In this document: positions 1 to 6,197 of the stretch, piece after piece
Numbering within the stretch: position 1 is the first letter of the stretch
How the letters are laid out: every line of letters begins with the position of its first letter
Assembly (NCBI GenBank): GCA_035515475.1
Contig: DATJBF010000004.1
Coordinates: 1-14,411 of the forward strand
Reading direction: 5' to 3'
Length of the DNA: 14,411 bases
Origin: DATJBF01 sp035515475
GTDB taxonomy: Bacteria > Verrucomicrobiota > Verrucomicrobiia > Palsa-1439
The notes under the pieces: generated by a model
The model's database searches: none
The model's input: the letters and a program-made list of their open reading frames with translations, nothing else
What the model was told of the DNA's origin: nothing
Translations under genes and position numbers: made by a program

Positions 1-8
1 AGCGTGCG

Positions 9-118
9 GGGAGGGCGAAGTTTACCCGCCTCTGGCGGCGCCGCAGGCGACCAGGGCTCCTGCTGAGCCGCGGCGTTGACGGAGAAAACGGTCGGCTCGC
101 CGGGAGGCTCGCCCTCCC
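9..118. repeat. Palindromic intergenic element with 10-bp terminal inverted repeats
   Basis: The segment begins with GGGAGGGCGA (9-18) and ends with its exact reverse complement TCGCCCTCCC (109-118). Inside there are further partial palindromes, such as GGCTCCTGCTGAGCC near 54-68 and two GGCTCGCC-type words near 93-112. No reading frame in it looks like a gene. The size (110 bp), perfect ends and internal hairpins fit a REP/MITE-like dispersed element. Only one copy is visible here, so mobility is an inference. The rest of 1-180 shows nothing else I can name. Confidence 0.5.
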
Positions 119-179
119 AATCAAGGTTGACCGGGCACTAGCGGCGGCTCGTAGCCCGGGAGACGATTTCCCACCTCTG

Positions 180-219
180 AAAAGCCGAAGGGCGTCCCGG
201 ACACTCCGGGGACGCCCTT
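180..219 (-). terminator. Rho-independent terminator of the PEP-CTERM gene
   Basis: An 11-bp perfect stem (188-198 paired with 209-219) encloses a 10-nt loop and lies 23 nt past the stop codon of the minus-strand PEP-CTERM gene. Read on the minus strand, the stem is followed by CGGC and then four T. The T-run is short and offset, so the call is probable, not certain. Confidence 0.6.
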
Positions 220-242
220 GAGGGATAAAGTAACCGCTGAAC

Positions 243-1082
243 TTAGCTGCGACGACGGCGAATCATACCCAGCATCAAACCAATTCCTGCCGCTGCCAGC
301 GCGAGGCTGGACGGCTCGGGAACAACGACAGCCGGAGTCACATCCGCCCACGTCGTCCCAATCCGAAGGGTATCAATCGTGTACGGACCACCTGCGGTGC
401 TTTGAGATTTGAACCCAACGTTGGCTACCGAGGTCGCTGTGATACTTGAAAGCGATGCAGCGGCCGTAGGCGCGGTATCACCGAAGGTGCTTGAGTCCGG
501 GTCGATCCAAAGGCTGGCGGTCTTTGCAGTGAGGTCAACCATTTCAACGATCAAATACGTCTGACCTAGCGTCAAGGCGCTGCCGGTACCAGCGGTTGCA
601 CCTTGAGCGTTGGCCCGCAGGTAAATCTTGCCATCAGTGTAATAATAAGCATCAATTGCGTCGCCGCTGCCACCTGGAGCTGTTGTGCCCGGATTCAGCG
701 CGGTGAAGTATTGATTGCCACCGTTGACCGCGGTTGGATTAAACAGGAATGAATAGTAGATCTGTCCGCTGGTCTGAGGTGTGAATGTATTAATGGTACT
801 TGAAGCGCTCCCGTTACCGAGCACAAGGTCGTTACCGGACGGACTCAGATCCGCCAAACCGGCATAAGTCAGGTTGCCGCTGCCGATGGCAAAACGGGTG
901 GAGTTCCCACTGCTCCAGGCCGTTGTGTTGCCCGGGTTTGTCGAACCCGGAAGACCGGTCCCGCTCGTATAATTGAAGGCTTCCGAAAACAGCAGTACAG
1001 CGTTTGCACTTTGCAGGAAGAACAAGCTTACGCTTGCAACAAGTAGGACTCCAAAAGAGCGTGTTAGACCTCTGGCTTTCAT
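243..1082 (-). CDS. PEP-CTERM sorting-domain surface protein
   Basis: A 279-residue exported protein with a cleavable signal peptide (about 1-28, ending ANA) and a mature part rich in Gly, Ser, Thr and Ala that looks like an all-beta, LamG-like domain. The C-terminus is a textbook PEP-CTERM tail: VPEP at 254-257, a hydrophobic helix at about 259-274, then RRRR. In this family the tail is recognised and cleaved by an exosortase and the protein is delivered to the outer surface or extracellular matrix. No exosortase gene lies in this window. The ATG at 1082 is preferred over an in-frame ATG at 1196 because it follows a GAGGG ribosome site and starts the signal peptide, and because 1196 lies inside the predicted promoter. 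The gene has its own promoter and terminator, so it is probably monocistronic. The exact role is unknown. Confidence 0.88.
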   Translation of the reverse strand: MKARGLTRSFGVLLVASVSLFFLQSANAVLLFSEAFNYTSGTGLPGSTNPGNTTAWSSGNSTRFAIGSGNLTYAGLADLSPSGNDLVLGNGSASSTINTFTPQTSGQIYYSFLFNPTAVNGGNQYFTALNPGTTAPGGSGDAIDAYYYTDGKIYLRANAQGATAGTGSALTLGQTYLIVEMVDLTAKTASLWIDPDSSTFGDTAPTAAASLSSITATSVANVGFKSQSTAGGPYTIDTLRIGTTWADVTPAVVVPEPSSLALAAAGIGLMLGMIRRRRS

Positions 1083-1167
1083 TATCCCTCGCCTTTCTCG
1101 CACGGCGTTCCTTACTATCCCTATCCCTCGCAGACTCCCGGACTCGCATTTCCGGAAACTGCGGTTG

Positions 1168-1196
1168 AGAATATCAAATCCGCGTCGGAACGTCAA
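1168..1196 (-). promoter_or_regulatory. Sigma-70-type promoter of the PEP-CTERM gene
   Basis: On the minus strand, TTGACG (1196-1191) and TATTCT (1173-1168) are separated by exactly 17 nt, matching 5/6 and 4/6 of the housekeeping consensus. Transcription would start near 1161, giving an 80-nt leader before the ATG at 1082. Confidence 0.6.
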
Positions 1197-1511
1197 TAGC
1201 TATCTGCCCTTCTGGGAAACTTGTTTGGATGGCTGCGGGCCCGAATTTTGACGACCCCGGGAAAAGCGGGGATCGTGGTAACCGGTGCTGGTACCAACAC
1301 CTTGCGGGCGCGAAGCGGAAGAATCGCTGGTTGGCTGCCCACGCGGTTGCGAGTTGGAATCAGGTTGTCCAGTGGCTTTGTGAGATCAATATGCCGCGGG
1401 AAACCGGTCCAGCGTGCGTGCCGCATGCCGACCAACTGCGTTTCCTGTCGCAGCCGGCTCGAACAAATCCGGCTAGCTGCCTCCAACCGTTTTGAATAGA
1501 CTGCCTTCCCC
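1197..1511. other. Intergenic region between the divergent PEP-CTERM and TPR genes
   Basis: About 315 bp without a convincing gene. Short open frames occur on both strands, but none has a ribosome site or recognisable protein. I see no clear promoter for the plus-strand TPR gene. The only structure is a modest hairpin (AGCCGG at 1452-1457 with CCGGCT at 1469-1474) that would lie in the leader of that gene. Confidence 0.5.
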
Positions 1512-3437
1512 ATGAAAGGCCAGAAGTTCATGCCGTTGGTGGTAATTGCCGCCGGGCTGCTGGCCTATCACAATAGTTTTACGGGGCCCTTCATCTTTGA
1601 CGACCTGTCGTCGATCCAAGAGAACCTAACGATTCGTCATCTCTGGCCGATCTGGCAACCACTGTCCCCGCCACATCGGAGCTGGCTTACGGTAGAAGGC
1701 CGGCCGCTGATCAATCTGTCATTGGCCATCAACTATGCCCTCGGCAGCTACAACGTGTGGGGATACCACGCCCTGAACTTGACCGTTCATATTTTCGCGG
1801 GTCTGACCCTGCTGGGCATCGTGCGCCGGACACTGCTTCGGCCGGTTCTGCGCGGTCGGTTCGGTGCGGCGGCCAATGGGTTGGCCCTGGCTACGGCCGT
1901 CGTCTGGACGGTTCATCCGCTGCAGACCGAGTCGGTGACCTACGTCATTCAGCGGGCCGAATCGATCGCGGGATTGTTCTATCTGCTGACGCTGTATTGC
2001 TTTATTCGGGGAGTCGAGTCGCCCCTGATGAGAAATGGCTCATGGGGGCCGCGGAGCCGGCGGTGGTACGGTTTGTCGGTCGCCGCGTGTGCGTTCGGGA
2101 TGGCCAGCAAAGAGGTGATGGTTTCCGCCCCGGTGATGGTGATGTTGTATGACCGGGCATTTGTTTCGGATTCGTTCGGAAAAGCGTGGCGACGACGGTG
2201 GCCGCTGTATGTTGCCCTGGCCGGCACCTGGATCTTGCTGGGGTTTGTGTTGGCTTCCGCACACATCTTCGCCTACGTATCGACGACTGCCCAGCAGCAG
2301 GCTGGCGTCACCTGGCGGGAGTACCTGGCGACCGAGCCCGGCGTCATTCTTTATTACTTGCGACTGTCCGTGTGGCCCTACCCGTTATGTCTCGATTACT
2401 ATGGATGGCCCATTGCCAAGACGTGGATGAGCATTGTGCCGGCTGCGCTGGTGATGGCAGCTGCGCTTGGAGCCACCATCTGGGCATGGAAAACAAATTC
2501 TGCATGGGGATTCTTGGGCGCATGGTTTTTTCTGATCCTGGCACCGAGTTCAAGCGTCATTCCACTGGACAGCCCGGCGTACGAACATCGCATGTACTTG
2601 CCGTTGGCGGCGGTGGTCGTGCTGGGGGTCCTGGGAATTCATACTTTGATCGGGCGACGCACTGTGGCCGTGGTGGCTGCGCTGGCGGTCGGATTGGGAT
2701 TTCTCACCTGGCGGCGCAATCAGGATTACCGCAGCGAATTGGCCATCTGGCAGGACACCGTGGTCAAGCGCCCTGATAACCCCAGGGCGCACAGCAATCT
2801 GGGAATCGTGCTGAAGAGCCAGGGCAATCTCCAGGAAGCGATTGCGCAGTACAAGCAGGCGTTACGTCTCAAGCCGGATTACGTCGAGGCGCACAACAAC
2901 TTGGGAAACGCTTTGGATCGACTGGGCAAGGTCCAAGAGGCGATCGGGCATTGGGAACAGGCGCTGCGGATCGAACCCGATTACCCGGAGGCGCACTACA
3001 ACCTGGGGAACGTCCTGCGTCAACAGGGCAAGGCGACGGAAGCGGTCGCGCAGTACGAGCAGGCACTGCGAATGAACCCCGATTACGCTGAGGCGCACAA
3101 CAATCTCGCGGGCGTCCTGCTCCAACAGGGCAGGCAGACCGAAGCGATGGAGCACTACGAGCAGGCGCTGCGGGTCAAACCCGATTACGCCGAGGCGCAC
3201 AACAACCTGGGAGTCATCCTGGGGGAGACGGGCCGGTTGGAAGACGCAATCGGTCAGTACGAGCAGGCGGTGCGGATCAACCCCAATTATGCCCAGGCAC
3301 ATTACAACCTCGGAGCCGCTTTGGAGCGAGTGGGCCGGGTGCAGGAGGCCATGGGGCATTATGAGCAGGCGTTGCGGATCAAACCCGATTACGCCAAGGC
3401 GCAGAACGGGCTGGCGCGGCTACGGGCCGCCCGCTAA
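1512..3437 (+). CDS. TMTC-like GT-C membrane protein with C-terminal TPR repeats
   Basis: A 641-residue protein in two halves. Residues 1-400 form about ten hydrophobic membrane segments with features of GT-C glycosyltransferases, most like the eukaryotic TMTC O-mannosyltransferases: an acidic pair in the first loop (FDD at 29-31), HPLQTESV at 135-142, SKE at 199-201 and YEHRMYLP at 357-364. Residues from about 426 to the end are six near-perfect 34-residue TPRs with the NLG...QGKxxEAxxxYEQALRxxPDY pattern. GT-C enzymes use polyprenyl-phosphate sugars in the membrane; here a protein O-glycosyltransferase with a TPR substrate-recognition domain is inferred, and donor and acceptor are unknown. 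The ATG at 1512 is the first start after an in-frame stop at 1497; no good ribosome site precedes it, and the ATG at 1530 is an alternative. It may also be a non-catalytic TPR membrane protein. Confidence 0.85.
   Translation: MKGQKFMPLVVIAAGLLAYHNSFTGPFIFDDLSSIQENLTIRHLWPIWQPLSPPHRSWLTVEGRPLINLSLAINYALGSYNVWGYHALNLTVHIFAGLTLLGIVRRTLLRPVLRGRFGAAANGLALATAVVWTVHPLQTESVTYVIQRAESIAGLFYLLTLYCFIRGVESPLMRNGSWGPRSRRWYGLSVAACAFGMASKEVMVSAPVMVMLYDRAFVSDSFGKAWRRRWPLYVALAGTWILLGFVLASAHIFAYVSTTAQQQAGVTWREYLATEPGVILYYLRLSVWPYPLCLDYYGWPIAKTWMSIVPAALVMAAALGATIWAWKTNSAWGFLGAWFFLILAPSSSVIPLDSPAYEHRMYLPLAAVVVLGVLGIHTLIGRRTVAVVAALAVGLGFLTWRRNQDYRSELAIWQDTVVKRPDNPRAHSNLGIVLKSQGNLQEAIAQYKQALRLKPDYVEAHNNLGNALDRLGKVQEAIGHWEQALRIEPDYPEAHYNLGNVLRQQGKATEAVAQYEQALRMNPDYAEAHNNLAGVLLQQGRQTEAMEHYEQALRVKPDYAEAHNNLGVILGETGRLEDAIGQYEQAVRINPNYAQAHYNLGAALERVGRVQEAMGHYEQALRIKPDYAKAQNGLARLRAAR
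2787..3434 (+). repeat. Six 102-bp tandem repeats encoding TPRs
   Basis: The word GCGCACAACAAC or close variants recurs every 102 bp (2787, 2889, 2991, 3093, 3195, 3297, 3399), and long stretches around CCCGATTACGC are almost identical between units. Each unit is 34 codons, so gain or loss of units by recombination would keep the frame. Confidence 0.85.
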
Positions 3438-3497
3438 CCGTTTAATCGAATCGGGAGCGCAAGGACAAGCTCGACGAAGTAATCACGCTGGCTGAGC

Positions 3498-3573
3498 TGG
3501 CAGCCCCAACGGGGATCGAACCCGTGTTCCCAGATTGAGAATCTGGTGTCCTGGACCACTAGACGATGGGGCC
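3498..3573 (-). tRNA. tRNA-Glu (anticodon CTC)
   Basis: The minus strand folds into a complete cloverleaf. The 5' arm GGCCCCA pairs with TGGGGCT, a five-pair anticodon stem CCAGA/TCTGG encloses loop TTCTCAA with anticodon CTC (plus-strand 3537-3539), and the T-arm is ACGGG-TTCGATC-CCCGT. The discriminator base is G, as in bacterial tRNA-Glu, and the 3' CCA is encoded (3500-3498). The first acceptor pair is a G-U wobble (G1-U72), which differs from the usual G-C. It lies 95 nt downstream of mpl on the same strand; I see no clear promoter of its own. Confidence 0.95.
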
Positions 3574-3603
3574 ACCGAATCGGAAAACAGCAAACGGTAA
3601 AAA

Positions 3604-3631
3604 GTAATCAGTAATCAGTGATCAGTGACTT
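3604..3631. repeat. Heptanucleotide array, family GTRATCA (intergenic)
   Basis: Consecutive 7-mers GTAATCA, GTAATCA, GTGATCA, GTGACTT lie between tRNA-Glu and the 3' end of mpl. The same unit occurs in opposite orientation at 8681-8708. Confidence 0.8.
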
Positions 3632-3668
3632 CCAAACCACGGACAGAGTACAGACCGGCAGCGAAAAA

Positions 3669-5132
3669 TCAAGCGGTTTGGCGGAGCCGGGTCAGCAGTT
3701 TGTCGTGGATACCATCGAACTTGCCGTTGGAGAACACGGCGACGACGTCGTTGTTTCGCAGGTTCGTAGCGAGCCGGTCGACGATTTCGTCGGCGCTGGC
3801 GGAATATTCGGCGATCTTGCCGCAGGTGCGGAGCCGTTCGACAATCGCCTGCGGGTCCAGCCGTTCCTGTTCGCTGAGTTCCTGGAGCCGATGCACGCGG
3901 GAGATGAACACGCCGTCGGCCAGCGCCAGCGACTCGGCCAGTTCCCGTTGGAAGACGTTGCGCCGGGTCGTGTTGCTGCGGGGCTCGAACAACGCCCACA
4001 GCCGGCGTTGCGGGTATTTCATCCGAATCGCGCGGATTGTTTCAGCGATCGCCGTGGGATGATGCGCGAAATCGTCGATCACCGTCACCCCGGCCGCCTC
4101 GCCGCGCACTTCCATTCGCCGTTTCACGCCGCGAAACGTCGAGAATCCCTGCTGGATTTGGTCCGGCGATAATCCCAACCCGGTGGCGCACACGGCGACC
4201 GCCGCGGCGTTGCGTACGTTGTGCTCCCCCGTGAGCGGCAGCGCGAACCCAGCCGCGTCGGCCCTCGCAAAGAACCGCACCCGGCACGGCGCGCCGGCGA
4301 CGACCTCGCGGACGTTGGGGTCGTCGCCGTTGGCGATAATCGCGCCCCGGCGCGGCACCATCGCGACCAGTTGACGGAACGCGCGTTTGACGGCCGCGAG
4401 ATCGCGGAAGATGTCCGCGTGATCGAACTCGATGTTGTTCAGGATCACCGTGTCGGGCAGGTAATGAACGAACTTGCTGCGTTTGTCGAAGAACGCCGTG
4501 TCGTACTCGTCGCCCTCAATCACAAACAGAGATGGAGGATGGGAGATGGGAGATGGGAGATGAGGAATGGTTGACGGGCGATGGGCGATGGGCGGTGGCA
4601 CAGGCGTCCCTGCCTGTGTGGCCGCGCGGGCACCACAGCCGAAATTCTCCGGGAGGCCGCCAATGAGAAACCCCGGCGCGAGCCCCGCCGACTCCAACAC
4701 CCAGGCCAGCAGCGACGCCGTGGTGGTCTTGCCGTGCGTGCCGGCCACGACAATCGAGTGATGGCCGCGGATGAACAACTCGCGCACCAGTTCCGGCAGC
4801 GAACAATAGTTCCACCGCTCGTCGAGCAGGCGTTCCACTTCGGGATTGCCCCGCGTCACCGCGTTGCCGACGACGACCAACTCGGGCTGGTGATCGAGGT
4901 TCGATTCTCGGTAACCGGCCATGATCCGGATGCCGCGCGCTTCAAGAAACGTCGACATCGGCGGATACACATTCTCGTCGCTGCCGGTCACTGCGTAGCC
5001 GAGATCGCGGCACAACGCGGCGACGGACGCCATCGCGGTGCCGCAAATTCCCACAAAATGAACCCCGACCTTGGAGTCGGGGTCAATCCCACGCACGGCG
5101 GGACAAGTCGTATTGACCTCCTTGTGCAACAT
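3669..5132 (-). CDS. mpl: UDP-N-acetylmuramate:L-alanyl-gamma-D-glutamyl-meso-diaminopimelate ligase
   Basis: Mpl is the cytoplasmic Mur-family ligase that reattaches recycled murein tripeptide to UDP-MurNAc using ATP. Visible signatures: N-terminal VHFVGICGTAMA (24-35), SDENVYPPM (51-59), the ATP loop GTHGKTTT (131-138), FVIEGDEYDTAFFDKRSKF (203-221), NNIEFDHADIF (232-242), GEHNVRNA (302-309), VIDDFAHHPTAI (351-362) and FEPRSNTTRR (382-391). Two oddities: residues about 171-202 carry an inserted Pro/Ser/His-rich stretch encoded by a heptamer array, and the segment between GDDPNV and GEHN appears roughly 20 residues shorter than in E. coli Mpl. The N-terminus is about 20 residues longer than E. 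coli Mpl. The ATG at 5132 is the first in-frame start; AGAGG abuts it, and a perfect AAGGAGG lies just inside the gene (5123-5117) with no start at useful spacing. It indicates a DAP-type peptidoglycan with recycling. Confidence 0.93.
   Translation of the reverse strand: MLHKEVNTTCPAVRGIDPDSKVGVHFVGICGTAMASVAALCRDLGYAVTGSDENVYPPMSTFLEARGIRIMAGYRESNLDHQPELVVVGNAVTRGNPEVERLLDERWNYCSLPELVRELFIRGHHSIVVAGTHGKTTTASLLAWVLESAGLAPGFLIGGLPENFGCGARAATQAGTPVPPPIAHRPSTIPHLPSPISHPPSLFVIEGDEYDTAFFDKRSKFVHYLPDTVILNNIEFDHADIFRDLAAVKRAFRQLVAMVPRRGAIIANGDDPNVREVVAGAPCRVRFFARADAAGFALPLTGEHNVRNAAAVAVCATGLGLSPDQIQQGFSTFRGVKRRMEVRGEAAGVTVIDDFAHHPTAIAETIRAIRMKYPQRRLWALFEPRSNTTRRNVFQRELAESLALADGVFISRVHRLQELSEQERLDPQAIVERLRTCGKIAEYSASADEIVDRLATNLRNNDVVAVFSNGKFDGIHDKLLTRLRQTA
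4531..4618. repeat. Heptanucleotide array (GATGGGM) plus hairpin inserted in frame in mpl
   Basis: Ten consecutive 7-mers run from 4531 to 4600: GATGGAG, GATGGGA three times, GATGAGG, AATGGTT, GACGGGC, GATGGGC twice, GGTGGCA. It abuts a perfect hairpin, CACAGGC (4599-4605) and GCCTGTG (4612-4618) around a 6-nt loop. Read through mpl it gives heptapeptide repeats of the type PIAHRPS, TIPHLPS, PISHPPS. The whole stretch is absent from E. coli Mpl, where only about 11 residues separate the flanking conserved motifs instead of 38. Confidence 0.88.
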
Positions 5133-5154
5133 CCTCTAGGGTTCCCCAAGCGAG

Positions 5155-5183
5155 CTTGTACCAGAAATGCATTCCCAAATCAA
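5155..5183 (-). promoter_or_regulatory. Candidate mpl promoter, overlapping the start of the OGG gene
   Basis: On the minus strand TTGATT (5183-5178) and TACAAG (5160-5155) are 17 nt apart, each 4/6 to consensus, and would start mpl transcription near 5148. The -35 box and most of the spacer overlap the first codons of the divergent glycosylase gene. Confidence 0.4.
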
Positions 5184-6042
5184 TGTTTCAGATTTCAATC
5201 TGGCGGCGACGCTGGAATGCGGCCAGGCGTTCCGCTGGTGCCGCGCGACGGATGGTTGGTTTGAAGGCGTGGTGGGCCGCGAAATCTGGCGGCTCCGGCA
5301 ATCGGGTGCGACGCTGGAATGGGAGGTCGTTTCCCCCATCCCCCATGAACCAGTCCCCATGCGCCATGACCCATCGCCCATCGCCATCCGGCGTTACCTC
5401 GCCCTCGACGTCTCTCTCCCCGACATCACCGCCACGTTTCCGGCCGATGACGACCACTTGCGCGCCGCCGTCCAGAAACATTGGGGCCTGCGCGTGTTGC
5501 GGCAGGAACCGTGGGAATGCCTGGCCTCGTTCATCGCCAGTTCGACCAAACAGATCGTGCAGATCCGCCAGATCGTGGCCGAATTGTCGCGCCGGTTCGG
5601 CGAACCGCTCGCGGACGGCTTCCACGCGTTTCCTTCCGTCGACGCCATCGCCCGCGCCTCACACCCGGAACTTTGGAAGTGTAAACTCGGCTTCCGCGCC
5701 AAGAACCTGCTGGCGGCGGCGCGGATGATCGATGGCGGCAAAGTGGAACTCGACCGTCTTCCGGCGATGGCATACGCTCAAGCCCTGGAAGAACTTCTGA
5801 AACTGCCCGGTGTCGGCGAAAAAATCGCGAATTGCGTCCTGCTGTTCTCGTGCGGCTTCGACCAAGCCTTCCCCGTTGACGTGTGGGTCGAACGCGCCGT
5901 GCGCCGCCTGTACTTCCCGCGTCGCAAGGCCACCGCCCGCCAGCTCCGCGACTTCGCCCGCAGCCATTTCGGTCCGTACGCCGGCTGGGCACAGCAATAC
6001 CTGTTTTTCCAGGAACGCACACGACGGAAGAACCGGGAGTGA
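5167..6042 (+). CDS. ogg: 8-oxoguanine DNA glycosylase/AP lyase, OGG1 type
   Basis: A 291-residue base-excision repair enzyme of the helix-hairpin-helix superfamily, which removes oxidised guanine and nicks the abasic site. The N-terminal beta domain starts with LECGQAFRW (16-24), as in OGG1. The helical domain has QEPWECLASFIASS (113-126) and the HhH motif LPGVGEKIAN (213-222) with the catalytic lysine K219 (K249 in human OGG1), followed by PVDVW (236-240) with the catalytic aspartate D238. This layout separates OGG1 from AlkA-type enzymes, which lack the lysine. Residues about 56-74 (SPIPHEPVPMRHDPSPIAI) are read from a heptamer array and look like an insertion in the N-terminal domain. The only plausible start is the ATG at 5167; no clear ribosome site precedes it. 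It is divergent from mpl at 34 bp and may head a loose run with the downstream GH28 and cupin genes. Confidence 0.9.
   Translation: MHSQINVSDFNLAATLECGQAFRWCRATDGWFEGVVGREIWRLRQSGATLEWEVVSPIPHEPVPMRHDPSPIAIRRYLALDVSLPDITATFPADDDHLRAAVQKHWGLRVLRQEPWECLASFIASSTKQIVQIRQIVAELSRRFGEPLADGFHAFPSVDAIARASHPELWKCKLGFRAKNLLAAARMIDGGKVELDRLPAMAYAQALEELLKLPGVGEKIANCVLLFSCGFDQAFPVDVWVERAVRRLYFPRRKATARQLRDFARSHFGPYAGWAQQYLFFQERTRRKNRE
5334..5389. repeat. Heptanucleotide array (GATGGGM family, opposite orientation) inside the OGG gene
   Basis: Eight 7-bp units, 5334-5389: CCCCATC, CCCCATG, AACCAGT, CCCCATG, CGCCATG, ACCCATC, GCCCATC, GCCATCC. This is the reverse complement of the unit found in mpl. It is read in frame as a Pro/His/Met-rich stretch. 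Confidence 0.82.
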
Positions 6043-6044
6043 CT

Positions 6045-6146
6045 CCTCACCCGGCCCCGCAAACGCCGCAGGGCCGGCCTGTCCCCGAGGACGGGGCGAG
6101 GCGGTCCCCTCGCCCGTGTCGTATACGGGACAGGGTCAGGGTGAGG
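6045..6146. repeat. Palindromic intergenic element with CCTCACCC/GGGTGAGG ends
   Basis: The ends CCTCACCC (6045-6052) and GGGTGAGG (6139-6146) are perfect 8-bp inverted repeats. Inside are three hairpins: GGCCC/GGGCC (6053-6057, 6071-6075), CCCCG-AGGA-CGGGG (6083-6096) and CCCGT/ACGGG (6113-6117, 6125-6129). It starts 3 nt after the OGG stop codon. Its core (6057-6110) has a clear relative at 8600-8651, so it belongs to a dispersed family. It could also act as a 3' processing or termination structure. Confidence 0.65.
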
Positions 6147-6197
6147 GCTTCCCCTTTTCCGAACTCCTTCTCGACGAACACCCGCTTGCTCGCTAGC

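Noticed and set aside
1083..1196. Longer start of the PEP-CTERM gene at 1196
   Set aside because: It would begin inside the predicted promoter and place the signal peptide 38 residues in; the ATG at 1082 has a ribosome site.
1452..1474. Hairpin before the TPR gene as a terminator or riboswitch
   Set aside because: Only six base pairs with an 11-nt loop and no adjacent T-run; no known riboswitch pattern.
5117..5123. Perfect AAGGAGG (minus strand) just inside mpl, suggesting a later start
   Set aside because: No in-frame ATG, GTG or TTG lies at normal spacing; the nearest GTG is 20 nt away. It may be chance or a regulatory decoy.
5883..6197. In-frame extension of the GH28 gene upstream of the ATG at 6198
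   Set aside because: It overlaps the OGG gene, is rich in Arg and Pro, and would bury the signal peptide inside the protein.
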